Source: Sisyra terminalis (lineage: Eukaryota > Arthropoda > Insecta > Neuroptera > Sisyridae). From it: DNA of 64,000 nucleotides. Position 1 is the first letter of the stretch; each line of letters opens with the position of its first letter. The stretch is from the NCBI GenBank assembly GCA_958496175.1, contig OY292278.1, positions 28,520,001-28,584,000 of the forward strand, in the 5' to 3' direction. Both the position numbers and the translations under genes were made by a program. Under the pieces are notes generated by a model. That model was not told where the DNA came from and searched no databases. It saw nothing but the letters and a program-made list of their open reading frames with translations. Of this stretch, positions 1-10,957 are shown piece by piece.

Positions 1-87
1 TCTTGTCTTTTATTGCGTCAGTGTTGACTTGGATATCTAATAATATATAAAAATAACAGTGAATTAACGTCCTGCAATCCATAAACG

Positions 88-450
88 CAATATGCTTAAT
101 TGTTTATACAATATATAAAATATATTTTGGTCCAATTTATGTCGTATAATTTAATATAATAATATATAAAAATCATACCATAAACATAAATTTAAACAGA
201 AGTTCAAACAAAAATATTTGTGACGTATTACTCAGGTACGTATTTCGATTGCCAAGCAATCTTCCTCTGTGGTCATTAAGTAGTTTGGATCACTCCGTGA
301 CTGCTTTGTGATGATTCAAAAGCAGTTTTTTATATATAATTATATTAAATTATATCACATAAATTGGACCACAATTTATTTTATATATTGTATAAACAGT
401 ATAACTGTTCAAAGTCAGTGAAAAAATCTTACTTGATTCAATATGCTTAA
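88..450. mobile_element. Foldback (hairpin) MITE-like element
   Basis: The arms at about 100-172 and 326-398 are near-perfect reverse complements; both contain the string TTGTATAAAC or its complement and CATAAATTGGACCA or its complement. The loop (about 175-325) is less AT-rich. A 12-base direct repeat, CAATATGCTTAA, occurs at 88-99 and 439-450. It flanks the structure but stands about 40 bp off on the right, so it may not be the true target duplication. There is no coding capacity. The class is unknown; the strong hairpin is the only firm observation. Confidence 0.7.
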
Positions 451-639
451 ATTAAAAAAATAAACTATAGTGGGTTGTAGAACATTTGTGTTTCATTACG
501 CCTAAAATGACTACATACCTAATTATTATCGGTCGATAATTCTTGACTTTTTTGTTAAGATTAATTTTGCTAATGATATCTTAAAACCAATGCGTATAAC
601 TGGTCTAAAAGTTGAAAAAATGAGATTTTTGTTCATCAA

Positions 640-890
640 TTCTTAATTCAACAAGTTGGTAGGCAACAATTCGAGTTGTTACATTAAGAATAACTTAACA
701 AAGACAGAATAAGCAACGTATTTAAATACATAGATACGTGTGAGAGACAACCAAACATAACTGTCTCATATTAGAAATAATTTATTATTGTCATTTGTTT
801 CATTTTGATTTTGTTCAATTGCCAATTTTTATCATTTTTCAATTATGCAAGTGTTTGCTAGGAATATTTCACGGGTAGCTACAAGTACAT
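640..890 (+). repeat. Interspersed repeat family R1, copy A
   Basis: This is the first of five copies in the window (others near 2925-3760 minus, 22985-23300 minus, 43600-43800 plus and 44170-44430 plus). Shared landmarks in order are a 'gacagaa(t/c)aa' stretch, ACTGTCTCA, a block reading TTGTCATTTGTTTCA, TTCAATTGCCAATTTT, and an end block with GGGTAGCTAC. No protein is encoded. The family is diverged and of unknown class. Confidence 0.6.
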
Positions 891-1370
891 TATAATTATA
901 GTTCTCTTAAAATATTCTTAATAACTCTAGTTATAAAGTTAGCTAAAAAAACTTGATTTTTACAATATTTTTTTCCAAATTCCAAAAATGTTGTGTTAAC
1001 TGATGGACGTATTAAACTGTAATAGCGATTTCGTTTAACGGATTTCCGATTTACGGAGTTAATGATGAACGCATCCTGTCCGTAAAATGGGAGATTACAG
1101 TAAAAGAAATAAAAGCGTAATTTTCCCTGTATCGTAGGGTAAATACTTTTTGTGTTTATATTTTTTAAAATGATAAAGAAAAATGTGTTTCTAAAAAAAA
1201 TGTCTAAGAATAATAAATTCAAGATTGTGTCTTATACTAGCGTTGAAATCTCCAGATCAATATAAATATCAATATGGAATTTTATGTTAATTATGTGGTT
1301 TTTTACTGTAAGTAACTAAGTTTCGTGTGTCTTACAAAATAATTACCTATGTAGATACAAAGCTTGTCGT
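891..1370. other. No gene recognised; AT-rich
   Basis: A minus-strand open frame of 108 codons (896-1222) lies here, but its composition (strings of F, N, I, Y and K) is what AT-rich non-coding DNA gives. I see no domain, repeat partner or terminal repeat. Confidence 0.4.
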
Positions 1371-2030
1371 CGTACGTCACTTGATTTAGTTAATTTAATA
1401 ATTAAATTAAGCACATGTAACATGAATACGAAACGCGAGGCAAAGCTTGCGGTGACATGATGTACAAGACATACAATTTGCAGATAGATGTCGCACCGCA
1501 TGTAGAACGCGCGTCATCATCCCTCTATCAGAGGGTTATTTCAAGCATTTAAAGATTAATTAATTTCAAACAGTGACAGCTAGAAAAGCAACCATTCCAT
1601 TCCCTACCCCCAATTGTGCACCCATTTGTTCTTGTAGACGTAAAACCTAAATGACAAGCCCGTCAGTGAAAGCCACATCTTTTCATCATCTTACATCGCG
1701 AAAGACGAAAGCGACGAAGGCGAGGGATGAATTTATACCAGAAGTCGTTTTGTGTGGAGCTTTGCCAATTGGATTCAAACAGGTTGTAAATGAAATGGAG
1801 ACAAAGCGAGTGGGAAAAATAAGCGAAGCGTACCGACAAGTTTGTTCTTTCGTTGCTTCAACACTTACTTTCTATATTTGTGATTCAAATTAGTCGTTAT
1901 ATCATTTGGGAGCGATTCTGTCACTCGATTATAAAAGGGTTTTGCGCCATCCAAACAGAAATCAGAAACGAGGTGTCGAGCGAATGGGGTTGTTTCTAGA
2001 CCTTGTTCAGCTGAATTTATTTGACAAGTT
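1371..2030. other. Low-repeat block with a slightly higher GC patch; no gene recognised
   Basis: Bases 1420-1880 are richer in GC than their surroundings and have no partner elsewhere in the window. Open frames at 1651-1893 and 1906-2100 match nothing I recognise. This may be single-copy host DNA between transposons. Confidence 0.35.
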
Positions 2031-2260
2031 TTTTGAAGTTATACTTCTTTACCGGCGTTTTGAAAACAAAAAATTAATGAGAGTGAATTGTATAAAATAA
2101 AATGACGCTTCAAAGCGTGCTTTACAGTAACAGTATAAAGTTGCGCGCAAACGCTTAGCGAGAAAGAACGGTTCAAGCGGGCGAAATCTGGCCGATTTTT
2201 AGGAGCGATATGCATAGTAGTAGAACGACTAAAACACTATCGCATCGATCAAGTTAACTC
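2031..2260 (+). repeat. R2 repeat (GAAGTTATACTTC family), copy 1
   Basis: The block begins near GAAGTTATACTTCTTTA and continues with a CGTTTTGAAAA segment, AAAATGACG, ACAGTAACAG, a GCGCGCAAACGCTTAGCG segment and a GAGAAAG string. The same order of landmarks recurs at 15893-16075 and 56450-56650, and the first part recurs inverted near 3700-3760 and 46270-46312. GAAGTTATACTTC is nearly self-complementary. The family is probably the end of a DNA transposon, but the class is not established. Confidence 0.6.
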
Positions 2261-2481
2261 AGAACTCACATATGTTGGCATATGTTTTACGTTTACCAGG
2301 GGACTCGAGCAGAGAGGATTTGATCATCCTTAACAATCCCGAATCAGATACGAAGTTATAGCTAGCGAACAGTTAAAAAACAGTCAGAACGGTTAGAACC
2401 TTTAGAACATCGAGAAGATCGTTCAACAAAATATTTTCGAATTTTACAGTCTAAACAATATCCATATTAATAAATGACTAA

Positions 2482-2870
2482 GGCTGGTTCTACAATTAGT
2501 CGCTAGTCGCTTATCATCTGTCGGGCGCATGCGTCTTTACTTTGACAGTTGTCGTAATGAGCTGTCGTTGACGTGGACAGAGTTGGCCGATGCTCAACTT
2601 GTTCCGACTTACGACAAACGACACCATATTATTTTCGTTGTTCTAATTTATAAAACATGGAAACCATAGATATTTATTGTAAACAACTCCCAAATATGGA
2701 TTGTTCGCATTTATGTTGTGTCAAATAATTGTTAATTAATAAATAAATGTCAATAAATAAAAACTCATTGTCGTTACGCAATTGTAGAATGCACTACCGT
2801 TTATCTCCCGACTCACGACAACCGACTAGCGACTCCCGTCAACGACAAGCGACTAATTGTAGAACCAGCC
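2482..2870. mobile_element. PIF/Harbinger-like MITE with TAA target duplication
   Basis: The left end reads GGCTGGTTCTACAATTAGTC and the right end is its reverse complement, continuing into CGCT(A/T)GTCG. The 389-bp element is flanked by TAA at 2479-2481 and 2871-2873, the 3-bp TWA duplication typical of PIF/Harbinger elements. Subterminal AGTCGC and CGACAA motifs recur inside. There is no ORF, so any movement would need a transposase encoded elsewhere. A longer element at 48223-48808 shares the AGTCGCTAGTCGC-type terminal motif. Confidence 0.85.
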
Positions 2871-2924
2871 TAAGTAGTAATTTCCCGTAAAATATTCACC
2901 GCCACCCAATACTGACACAACTGA

Positions 2925-3760
2925 TAAATGGTAGAAATTGGCAATTAATTGAATGAAATCAAAATGACTGTTGAAACTATAGCAACAATCATTTAGTTCA
3001 AATTTAAAACAATTAAGGGTATAAGCTTGGATCAGAAACTTTCAGCTTTTTTTCTCTTCGGTTTATTTTTTAGTAGTAAAAATTAAAATTAATGACCCAC
3101 GATTTTTTTCTCATTCTATTGTCATTAAAAATTATTTTTTATACAATAATTCTTTGAAATACATAATAATATATTTTTATTAACTCTAATCATTGTATAT
3201 CTTTAATAATTCGACTAAGGCGACTGCGCAGTGCTGCGTTACAGAAAAGGGAAATGCGGAACTTATATTCTTGTGTTCTATAATGTTTGCTTGATTATCA
3301 TTATTCTAAAACTATTTATTTGTCTTTTGGTGTGTTTAAACTGCATTAATATTCCTCCAATTAATATATTTATCCTCTTCAATTAATTTCCAAATAGCGA
3401 TATAAGGAGGGGCTCATTTTAACATCCGCCTTAGTCGAATTATTAAAGATGTACAATTATTAAAAATTTTCCCATACAAACCGGCCTATACCCTTTGAGC
3501 CAATAATTATTATATTTGTATAACACTAACATGGATCTATTTAAAACTTATATTCTTTGTCCTTATCTTTACCGCAACACATACGTTTCCTTTTATGTAT
3601 TTTGGTATTAAAAGTAATTTGTGTTTAAAATTGTATCATATTTTACTAATCACAAATCTTATAACTATTGTGCCAGTTCAGGCGCTATCGGAAGAGGCTA
3701 CGGCATTGGAATGAAAACATCTTTTTAACTATACCAAAGAAGTATAACTTCTCACCCTTG
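2925..3760 (-). repeat. R1 repeat copy B, interrupted by a TIR element
   Basis: Read on the minus strand, 3760-3500 and 3013-2925 together give the R1 order of landmarks, including the GTTGCGGTAAAGATAAGG stretch near 3560-3580 and the AATTGCCAATTT block near 2935-2950. The intervening 3014-3499 interval is a separate inverted-repeat element inserted into it. The right-hand portion also matches 23135-23300, and near 3735-3760 it carries the GAAGTATAACTTC motif of R2. Confidence 0.55.
3014..3499. mobile_element. TIR element nested in R1 copy B
   Basis: The outer ends carry AAGGGTATA on the left and TATACCCTT on the right. A perfect 24-bp inverted repeat lies inside at 3199-3222 and 3427-3450 (the sequence includes AATAATTCGACTAAGGCG), and complementarity extends outward with gaps. 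The GC-richer core between the inner repeats (about 3225-3260) contains GACTGCGCAGTGCTGCG. No protein is encoded. The left arm string AAGCTTGGATCAGAAAC also occurs, complemented, near 46235 and in diverged form near 45664. Confidence 0.6.
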
Positions 3761-4021
3761 TATATGAGTACACACACTGTTTTTTTTTCGTTTATTTATC
3801 TCATCGTTCATTCGTTTAACACGCACTTTACGTGCTACGAAAATAAAAAAAATGTGCAGACCTGAATGTTTTTCAATTCGTCAAGTGTAAATTTTATTTA
3901 TTTAATCTGTACGTGTCGTAATTTTTTGCACTCTCGTAGAAAGTAAACGAAACACACCTATCGGATTGATTTCTGCGATTCGCGTTGCGAATAAAAAACG
4001 GGATAAAAGCTCATCATACAC

Positions 4022-4429
4022 ATGAGTCAGACGTGCGCTTTTTATGCGACGTTTAGTCCACATGGAGCGTGTTTAATGTTCATTTTTAAACGTAAGCTCT
4101 GTGGAACGTTCGAGGGACAAATGGCGTTAGCTGATCACGCACATAATTTTGTATTTATTATGAACGATAATGTAATGCTTATAAATGAACGAAATATACG
4201 TGCGGCGATCCCACCAATCCGGGATTTTGTTATTGTTGTATTGCATCAAGGGTGGTTTTATTGCAGATATTTTTGTGTGTATTTAGTATCAAAATTCGAT
4301 GAGACTAACAATAGCTTTATGGTAACGATTTTTGCAATTCAGCTTAATTATTCGCTAAAATTTAATGTTAGAGGTAATTGGGTTTGTGAATTTTTTTTTT
4401 TTTGTGATAAATGGAAAGATCATATATAA
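4022..4429 (+). other. 135-codon open reading frame, not recognised
   Basis: This is among the longest open frames in the window. It starts at ATG 4022 and runs through a moderately GC-rich first half into a poly-T stretch near 4390. I recognise no domain. The block 4530-4580 downstream (ACGCCGACAGCTCCCGAAC and a CGCGTGTGACG segment) is also GC-rich, and the THAP fragment begins only 250 bp further on, so frame and THAP piece could belong to one decayed element. It could equally be a chance frame. Confidence 0.25.
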
Positions 4430-4681
4430 GTTTTATAGCAAAACTATTTTTTATTTTTTTATTTTCGCAATAATTTAAAAGTTATTTCAAAATAAAAATT
4501 AATTTTTGAATTTTTTGAATCTAGTACCGAAAACACGCCGACAGCTCCCGAACAAACACGAGCGCGTGTGACGTCCTAATGTTAGTTGTCAATGATTGCA
4601 GTTGATACAGAAATAATAAGTACACTGTTTTGATTGATTTAATTCTGTTGTGATAGTTAAATATTGAAATTTATATTGAGC

Positions 4682-4843
4682 ATGTCGAACCTTAAAAGTT
4701 ATCGTTCTTGTTTTGTACCATTATGAACGAATACTACAAAAAAAACTCCTAACAAAATGTTTTTAAATGTTCCCCAAGATGGCAAACGTCGAAATAAATG
4801 GTTTCAAGCAGTGCAGGAATATTATCAGACTTTGCCTTTATAA
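4682..4843 (+). pseudogene. THAP zinc-finger domain fragment, broken by an in-frame TGA
   Basis: From ATG 4682 the frame reads 14 residues including SYRSCFVPL, then TGA at 4724-4726, then TNTTKKTPNKMFLNVPQDG, a basic stretch and NKWFQAV, ending at TAA 4841. This is the N-terminal half of a THAP domain (C2CH zinc finger). The first Cys of the C-x4-C pair is present, and the TGA sits exactly where the second Cys codon (TGT or TGC) belongs. The conserved Pro, the Phe before the 'P' loop and the Trp follow. THAP domains bind DNA and occur in P-element-type transposases and host proteins. Nothing of the second C-x2-H pair is visible. It is a dead fragment. Confidence 0.75.
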
Positions 4844-5214
4844 ATACTTTATCACACATAGCTAATTGGAATCAACTAACGACTCGTTTTTTAGCAATAA
4901 ATTTTCAATATTATTGTCTAGTCACGTGTAATAGCTGTAAACGCTGTATTGTTATTAAATAGCTATAACATTATTACGTCACAACTATGGTGACCATTCA
5001 TGGCGCGTTTATAGTCACGTGATTTTTTTTTAAATTTTATCAATTTTTAATCGTTTATAATTAATTGAAAAAAAATTTTTTTTAAGTTTTTTGCATTAAA
5101 TATCAATATTATTAATAATAAAGTTTTAAAATACATGAAAAAAATCAATAATTTTTTTTTTCAAATTCCCAATTAAGGAAAACCCACAATGATTCAAATT
5201 TCGAAATTATATAA

Positions 5215-6280
5215 TAATATATACATGAGACTGAATAAAAAAAATTGATGAATTTTTTTTTCTTAATTATATCGAAAATATTGTTGGAAATGACAAAAAG
5301 AAATCCTGTGAAAAATTAAGCTCTTAATATTAATATTAAGAGGTGCCGCATCGCAAATTTCGATTTTCTATTTAAATAACATGGAAACAATATTCTCTTG
5401 CACTTTGGAATTTTATAGCTCACGTTGGTGACAATATTTCGGAATGACCAAGGTATATTCTTGTAGAAAATTGAACGATCTACAAAAAAGGTCTTATACA
5501 AGTTTTTGATATATTTATTCTTTCAAAAGTTATTTGAGGTCAAAGTTGAACAAAAGAGAAATTTTAATATTTTTTCAATTTTTTGGCGCAACTATAAATT
5601 TTATAAGACATTTCTTATAGAGCACTTTTTTTTCCTATGACTTATCTCTATAAAAGTTTTTGATATTTTTCACAGGTTCTAAGTAATTAAAAAAATATTT
5701 TTTTTGTTAAAAATATAATAATTCAGGGAATATTATTAATTTAAAACAATAAATTTACGAATATTTTCAGTTTAATGCAAATAACTTAGAACTTGTGAAA
5801 AATATCAAAAACTTTTATGGACATGAGTTATAGAAAAAAAGTACTCTAGAAAAAATGTCCCATAAAATTTTCTCATAAAATTGATGGTTGCGTCAAAAAA
5901 TTGAAAAAATATTAATATTTCACTTTAGTTCAACTTTGACCTCGAATAACTTTTGAAGGAATATATCATATCAAGGAATATAAATATATCAAAAACTTGT
6001 ATAAGACCTTTTTTGTAGATCGTTCAATTGTCTACAAGAATATACCTTGGTCATTCCGAAATATTGTCACTAACGTGAGCTATAAAATTCCAAAGTGCAG
6101 GAGAATATTGTTCCCATGTTATTTAAATGGAAAATCGAAATTTGCGATGCGGCACTTCTTAATATTAATATTTAGAGCTTAAACTTTAACAGGATTTTTT
6201 TTGTCATTCCCAACAATATTTTAGATATAATTAAGAAAAAAAAATCATCATATTTTTTTATCAGTCTTATACATACTAAA
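5215..6280. mobile_element. Large foldback element with mirrored 61-codon frames
   Basis: Two arms of about 0.5 kb (5215-5735 and 5750-6280) are reverse complements with scattered mismatches, centred near 5742. Each arm holds a 61-codon open frame, 5316-5501 on minus and 5997-6182 on plus. The two products agree at all but a few residues (both begin MYKTFFVDRSI). Because they are the same arm read outward from the centre, this need not mean selection on a protein. The palindrome continues close to the inverted-repeat ends at both sides. A transcript across it would form a very long hairpin. Confidence 0.85.
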
Positions 6281-6287
6281 TAAGACT

Positions 6288-6363
6288 ATTGCGAATTAAA
6301 TTAAAAACAAAGTTGAAAATGCAAGGTTGGCAGATGTTGACCAACTTAAAATGAATGTGAGCC
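6288..6363 (-). repeat. Right-half fragment of palindromic family P8
   Basis: The block GCGAATTAAATTAAAAAC, then AATGCAAGGTTGGCAGAT, and the end GTGAGCC match the right arm of the family seen complete at 46320-46544. The left arm is absent. It directly abuts the right arm of the preceding foldback. Confidence 0.6.
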
Positions 6364-6529
6364 ATTTTTTCTAATGCCATTCGCAGGTGTAGACAAATAC
6401 TTAAGCCTATTTTTACGCTTTGTAAGTTTAACTTTCATAATTTTTCTGATTTGTTTTTACTTTATGTATCTTCAAACTTTAAAAGCAATTTTTCCCTTTT
6501 TGAGCTTTTTTCGAATCACAATTATATTA

Positions 6530-6815
6530 AGTACTACTATTAGCGTAGCGTGATAGATGCAGAGGAGAGGGGGAAAGGCCTCTAGGGGTACTTAAAAATG
6601 GGGCGGCATATCGATATTGATAATTTCATAAAAGATATTGCTTTAAGAAAAAGGCGAAGAGCACATTTTAAAAAATATTATAATTGTAGAATTATTTGTA
6701 AAATTATTTATAAAACCAATTGACTTTTCACCAATAGTCTTGACTAATAATGAAAGTAGGGAGAGGTGAATTTCTAATAAACTCCGAGCGGCAAAAACGC
6801 ACACTACGCCATTGA
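6530..6815. mobile_element. Possible TIR element (weak)
   Basis: Near 6539 the left side reads TTAGCGTAGCGTGA. Near 6800-6812 the right side, reverse complemented, reads CAATGGCGTAGTGTGCG. The shared GCGTAG(C/T)GTG core suggests short inverted ends around a segment containing a GGAGAGGGGG stretch. Target duplications are not clean, so this is tentative. Confidence 0.3.
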
Positions 6816-8095
6816 GAACTATTCTCGTTTAGCACAGAATCATCTTTTTTACCGAAAAGGAGAATTACGCTCTAATTTCGCTCTACGCTAAAAACGTTTT
6901 ATTCTCCCCATCAGTGGCGTTCCTTAGATTTTGTTAACTATATTAAACAGAAAAAAAAATAAAAAAAACTCAAAAAAATAATCTTTTCTACTTGAAAGTC
7001 TGTTCAAGTTAAAAGAGAGGGAAGATTATCAACTAAAAGATTATAAGTATCTCATTTTTTAATCGTAAGACATCATCTTCTTATATAAGGAACAAGAGCG
7101 TTTGATACCAGAGACATTTTACTTGAAGTGCACAGAAAAACCCTGCGTAAAATTGTCACCCTTATACATATCCATCATCTAAAGTGATCAAAAACGTTAT
7201 TTACTTCTTTTTAGTAAAAAGAGCGTTTTTGGGTTCTTGGGGGTATTTCTAACCAAACGGTGTAATTGTCACTGAGAAAAAAACTCAAAAAGGGGAAAAT
7301 CACTTTACTGAATTTTTAAAAATAACAATAAAAAAACATGAAAGTTAAACTCTGGGAAGTTTAAACATTGGCGCAAATATAATTGTCCAAAAATAATAAC
7401 ATAAAATCTTTTTTTCATCCCTGCAAGGTTCGATGGGGATAAATAATCGGCACTGAAAATTCTTATAAAAATATTCATTTTCTTTTTTTACTTTAATTTT
7501 TTCGTTGTTTCATCAAAAATATTTACTTCCCTAAAATTTATACAATATCTATATTATATTTCAAATATACTTTTTTCTCAAGTTTTCGTGTTTATCTTCT
7601 TTTGATTTTCCTAAATATGGTTAAACCGATTTTGTTAAAAAGGGGGCAATTGTAAAAAAATATATTAAGATTTTCGTTTATCACACAAACGAAATCGCTA
7701 GATCGATGATTTAAAAAAAAACTGGTAAAAAGTTTCCTAGTATGAAGGAAATGGTTGGTACCAGCCAGGATTTTATCACAAATCCACAAAATTTATGTAT
7801 ATGGTTAAAGAAGTGATTATTGGTAACGCAAGAACCAATAAATTAAATTGTATCATATCACCGAATATCAAATGCCTATCACGTAGCATTCATATTTCAG
7901 AAGGGGTAGAAATTTGAAGGTGTGAATTTAGTCTGCATCGACGTTTTATGGAGTTATTTAGCGTCGTATGGAATAGAAATTGGTTCAAACGACAAAATTC
8001 GGAACCCAAAATGTTCTCTTTTAGTATCCATTTAATCAATAACGATTTAAGCTCACAAATTGTAGATCTGACGTTAATTCCCAAAGAAGTACATT
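6816..8095. other. No gene or clear repeat recognised
   Basis: The DNA is AT-rich with only short open frames (7592-7789 and 7890-8084, both minus) of ordinary AT-rich composition. I found no partner repeat or inverted end. Confidence 0.35.
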
Positions 8096-8096
8096 C

Positions 8097-8175
8097 ATCA
8101 AGATAGCATTACACTTTTGGAATTTCTAAAAAACAACTACAAAATATTATGATGCTTATTTGTGGCTTGTGTAAT
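8097..8175 (+). repeat. Fragment shared with 16035-16105
   Basis: Both places read ATCAAG(A/T)TAGCA(T/C)TACACTTTTGG, followed by a run of A with AACTAC and a TTATTATGATG-like segment. At 16 kb this directly follows an R2 copy, so it is probably an inner part of the same element. Confidence 0.5.
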
Positions 8176-8289
8176 TTGAAAGAAAAATAAATCCAGATAA
8201 ACCCTAGGTATGTAGCGCAAAGTTAACTTTCACAGTTTTCTATAAAAATTTAAAAGAAAATTACGACATTAATTAATTATATATAGTAT

Positions 8290-8980
8290 ATTTTCCGAGA
8301 AAATGTTATTTAACGAAAAAGCTCAGTTGAAGCTTTTTCCAAATTTTGAATTTACCAAAAAAAAAAAAAAAAATTGTCGTAGTTGGTGCACTTTTATGAC
8401 TCGAAAAATTTTAAAGAAAAAAACACTTATCAGTCGTATATTTTTCGAGAAACCGGTTTCAATTTTGAATTTAATATTTTGAAAATATTTCAAATCGGAT
8501 CTCCTTTTTAATCGTCGTTTTCGTGGAATATATACAAGTGGCAAATTTTTTTTTCAAATTACTCGAGTCTCAAAATCACTCTAATTTTAATGACGCATTT
8601 TTATTTTTGGAAAATCCAATATTTGAAAAATGCTCCGAATTGAGCTTTTCCTTGATACGGCGTTTTCTTGGAAAATATGCAAGCTACAGGATTTTGTTTT
8701 CAAATCTCTTGAACCTTGAATCTTAATTCTAATATTTATAGTAAAGCTCCAAACGTCAACTAAGCATAACATAAATTTTTTTGGGAAAATTTGCGATCAA
8801 CAATTGTTTTCCTTTCAAATTTTCCAAACCACAAACAAGCACTACTTTATTTCGTCGTTATTTTTTATAAATTTCAAAAATTTGATCCTAATTTCAAGGA
8901 CGTTTCGCCAATTTAGACTACAATATTGAAAATGAAGCTCAAAAAAATATTTTTTCCCAAAATAAAACCTAAATTCTCAG
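8290..8980. repeat. Degenerate tandem repeats, ~110-145 bp period
   Basis: The motif (T)TCGTGGAATATATACAAG near 8519 recurs as TTCTTGGAAAATATGCAAG near 8664 and again, more diverged, near 8777. Each is followed by a T-rich TTTTCAAAT block and preceded by a GAGCTTTT-like block. Weaker copies may exist near 8320 and 8440. The three short open frames here (two minus, one plus) are shadows of the repeat. Confidence 0.45.
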
Positions 8981-9368
8981 AAAATTCATGAAACAATAAT
9001 TTCGACCGGTTTGATGGATTTTCAGACGGTTTTGGGGCCGTAACGAAAAAATGATGTGGAAAATGGTTTGTATAATTTGTAAATTTATAATAAAACTATA
9101 TAATTACTAATTTTTAGGCAAAATAATCGATTTATTTTTTATTGGTAAAATTTTTCTTACAGAAACTTGGTTTGCAATATTACCTTGGCTTTCCATCATA
9201 TTTTGGCCGCTATTTCTGAAATCACTGACAAATTTGTGAAAATTTATCTATTACTAATTCTTCTAAACAATAGTGCCTATGCACTTGAAATATATTACTT
9301 TACTTTCGGTGAAGAAACCCTAGCGAATTATAAAACTATAGGAATCAATAATATAATATGTAATGGAC

Positions 9369-10135
9369 AACCTACTAAAGATCAAGTGATCTAGGTCAGT
9401 AGTTCTGAGCTTTTAATTATTCGCGGCCCTCTAAAATCTGCAAATTTATTCGCAGCTCCCATAAAACTCCAGAATTTTTATGCGACCAATACCCTACTCC
9501 AGTAAGATAATCGTAAATAAAAATACTGTCATAAATAACAGTAATTCATAAATAATTTTAAAACAAGAACTAGAAATTTATACTTATTTGCATAAGTCTT
9601 TGATACCTCAGTTATTACGGTAGTTATGTTAAAATTATCCTTTATGTTACCTTATATTTTTCTATCAGAATTTCTCAAATATTATATAATAATTATATAA
9701 TAATTGGTAACACTTTATGGTATTTATGGCTGGTCAACGACCGCCAATGATGGGAAGACAATAAGTCGAGTGTTCATTTAATTTAACCATGTATAAGAAT
9801 ATTTAGATATTACTAAACTTATCTGTCACTTACATTATCTATCACTTACATAAACTAGTAGCATATTTTTTATTTATTTATTCTTGCTATTTGCAAATGT
9901 ATAAAAACATAAAAATTCAAATACTTTCTGCCACCACCAGAGAGCCGAAGCACCCCTATTCAGAATCGTTGGTCTAGGTGGCCACTCCAAAACTAGTAGA
10001 TGTTGAATTCGAATATCGTATCGAGCAAATTTTCAAAATTTCTCAATTAACAGAATTTTTTTAACTTCAGTGTCACTTAAAATTTTAGTGGTAATAAAGC
10101 GACGGTAAATAACAATTGAAAAAAAAAATATACAA
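9369..10135 (+). mobile_element. tRNA-derived SINE copy, split by a hAT insertion
   Basis: Joining 9369-9396 to 9980-10135 gives the same order as the SINE at 36455-36625: CCTACT, a degraded head, CCACTCCAAAACT, a degraded B box (TTGAATTCGAAT), and the tail TAAAGCGACGGTAAATAA with an A-rich end. The hAT element sits precisely within the head, which dates the SINE insertion before the hAT insertion. Confidence 0.65.
9397..9971. mobile_element. Non-autonomous hAT element inside the SINE
   Basis: The 575-bp element begins CAGTAGTTCTGA and ends with the complement of CAACGATTCTGA. It is flanked by ATCTAGGT (9389-9396) and GTCTAGGT (9972-9979), an 8-bp target duplication with one mismatch. The sub-terminal region (a GCGGCCCTC segment on the left and an AGAGCCGAAGCACCCC segment on the right) is typical of short hAT elements. 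No transposase is encoded. Confidence 0.8.
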
Positions 10136-10253
10136 GACTTTTTTCACATCACTGGTAATAACATTCGGGAGCAAAATAAATACTGATGCATTTAATTATC
10201 ACTTTTCAAGAAAGAAAAATTGAGAAGATTAAATTTTTTCAATATAAAATTAT

Positions 10254-10949
10254 TAGTGTCCGACCGAAACTAGTTTTTACGACTGAACCCGAAACTTCCA
10301 TATTAGGTCATGTTTTCGTAGAAAGAAAGGTTAATCATAATGAATTAGGCTTTACTTTTAAATTCTATAGGTATTCATTAATTATTTAGTCCCTAATATT
10401 TAAGCTAATCATTAACATAACATATAATTATTACTTCTTATTTTAAATGAATAATTTGTGTTGAAATATGGGATGGAATCGAAAGAAATGGACCTATTAA
10501 ATCATTTTTATATTAGTTACGGATAACATAAAATAATAAAAACAAGTTACAAAACAAACCTACTTTTTGTCTTATATGTTAGGTACACAAAATAGAAAGT
10601 ACTCTTTCTTATATTTTAAAAACAAAATAATTTCTTCTATTACCATTACTATCAATATAATTTCTTACAATAATTTCTTCTAAACTTTAGTCAGTTTTCT
10701 TTCGAACTGAAAAAAAAGAATATTAAAGATAATATTAAACAAAATATTAAAGAACTGACAGTTATCAGTTTTCAAAATTGAAAAATCAAATAATAAGTGA
10801 AAAACAATCATTTTTTAACATTTTTATCTTACGAATTCAGTTTTGGTTTCGGTCGTAGTTTCAGCTTGACGACAGCCGAAACCAAAACTAAGCCGAAACT
10901 CGATTTTTAGCCGAAATTCGATCGAAACCGAAATTTCGACCGGGCTCTA
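10254..10949. mobile_element. hAT-like family H3, copy 1
   Basis: The ends are TAGTGTCCGACCGAAAC on the left and its diverged complement on the right, flanked by AAAATTAT (10246-10253) and GAAATTAT (10950-10957). About 100 bp at each end are packed with GAAAC, CGAAAC and GTTTCGG blocks. Two further copies (31918-32525, 59921-60540) have the same ends and 8-bp flanking duplications, which supports the boundaries. No transposase is present. Confidence 0.85.
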
Positions 10950-10957
10950 GAAATTAT

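Noticed and set aside
88..450. CAATATGCTTAA direct repeat as the target duplication of the first foldback
   Set aside because: The right copy is about 40 bp away from the hairpin end, so the link is unproven.
5316..6182. Two nearly identical 61-residue ORFs suggesting a conserved gene pair
   Set aside because: They are the same arm of a palindrome read on opposite strands; similarity reflects the inverted repeat.
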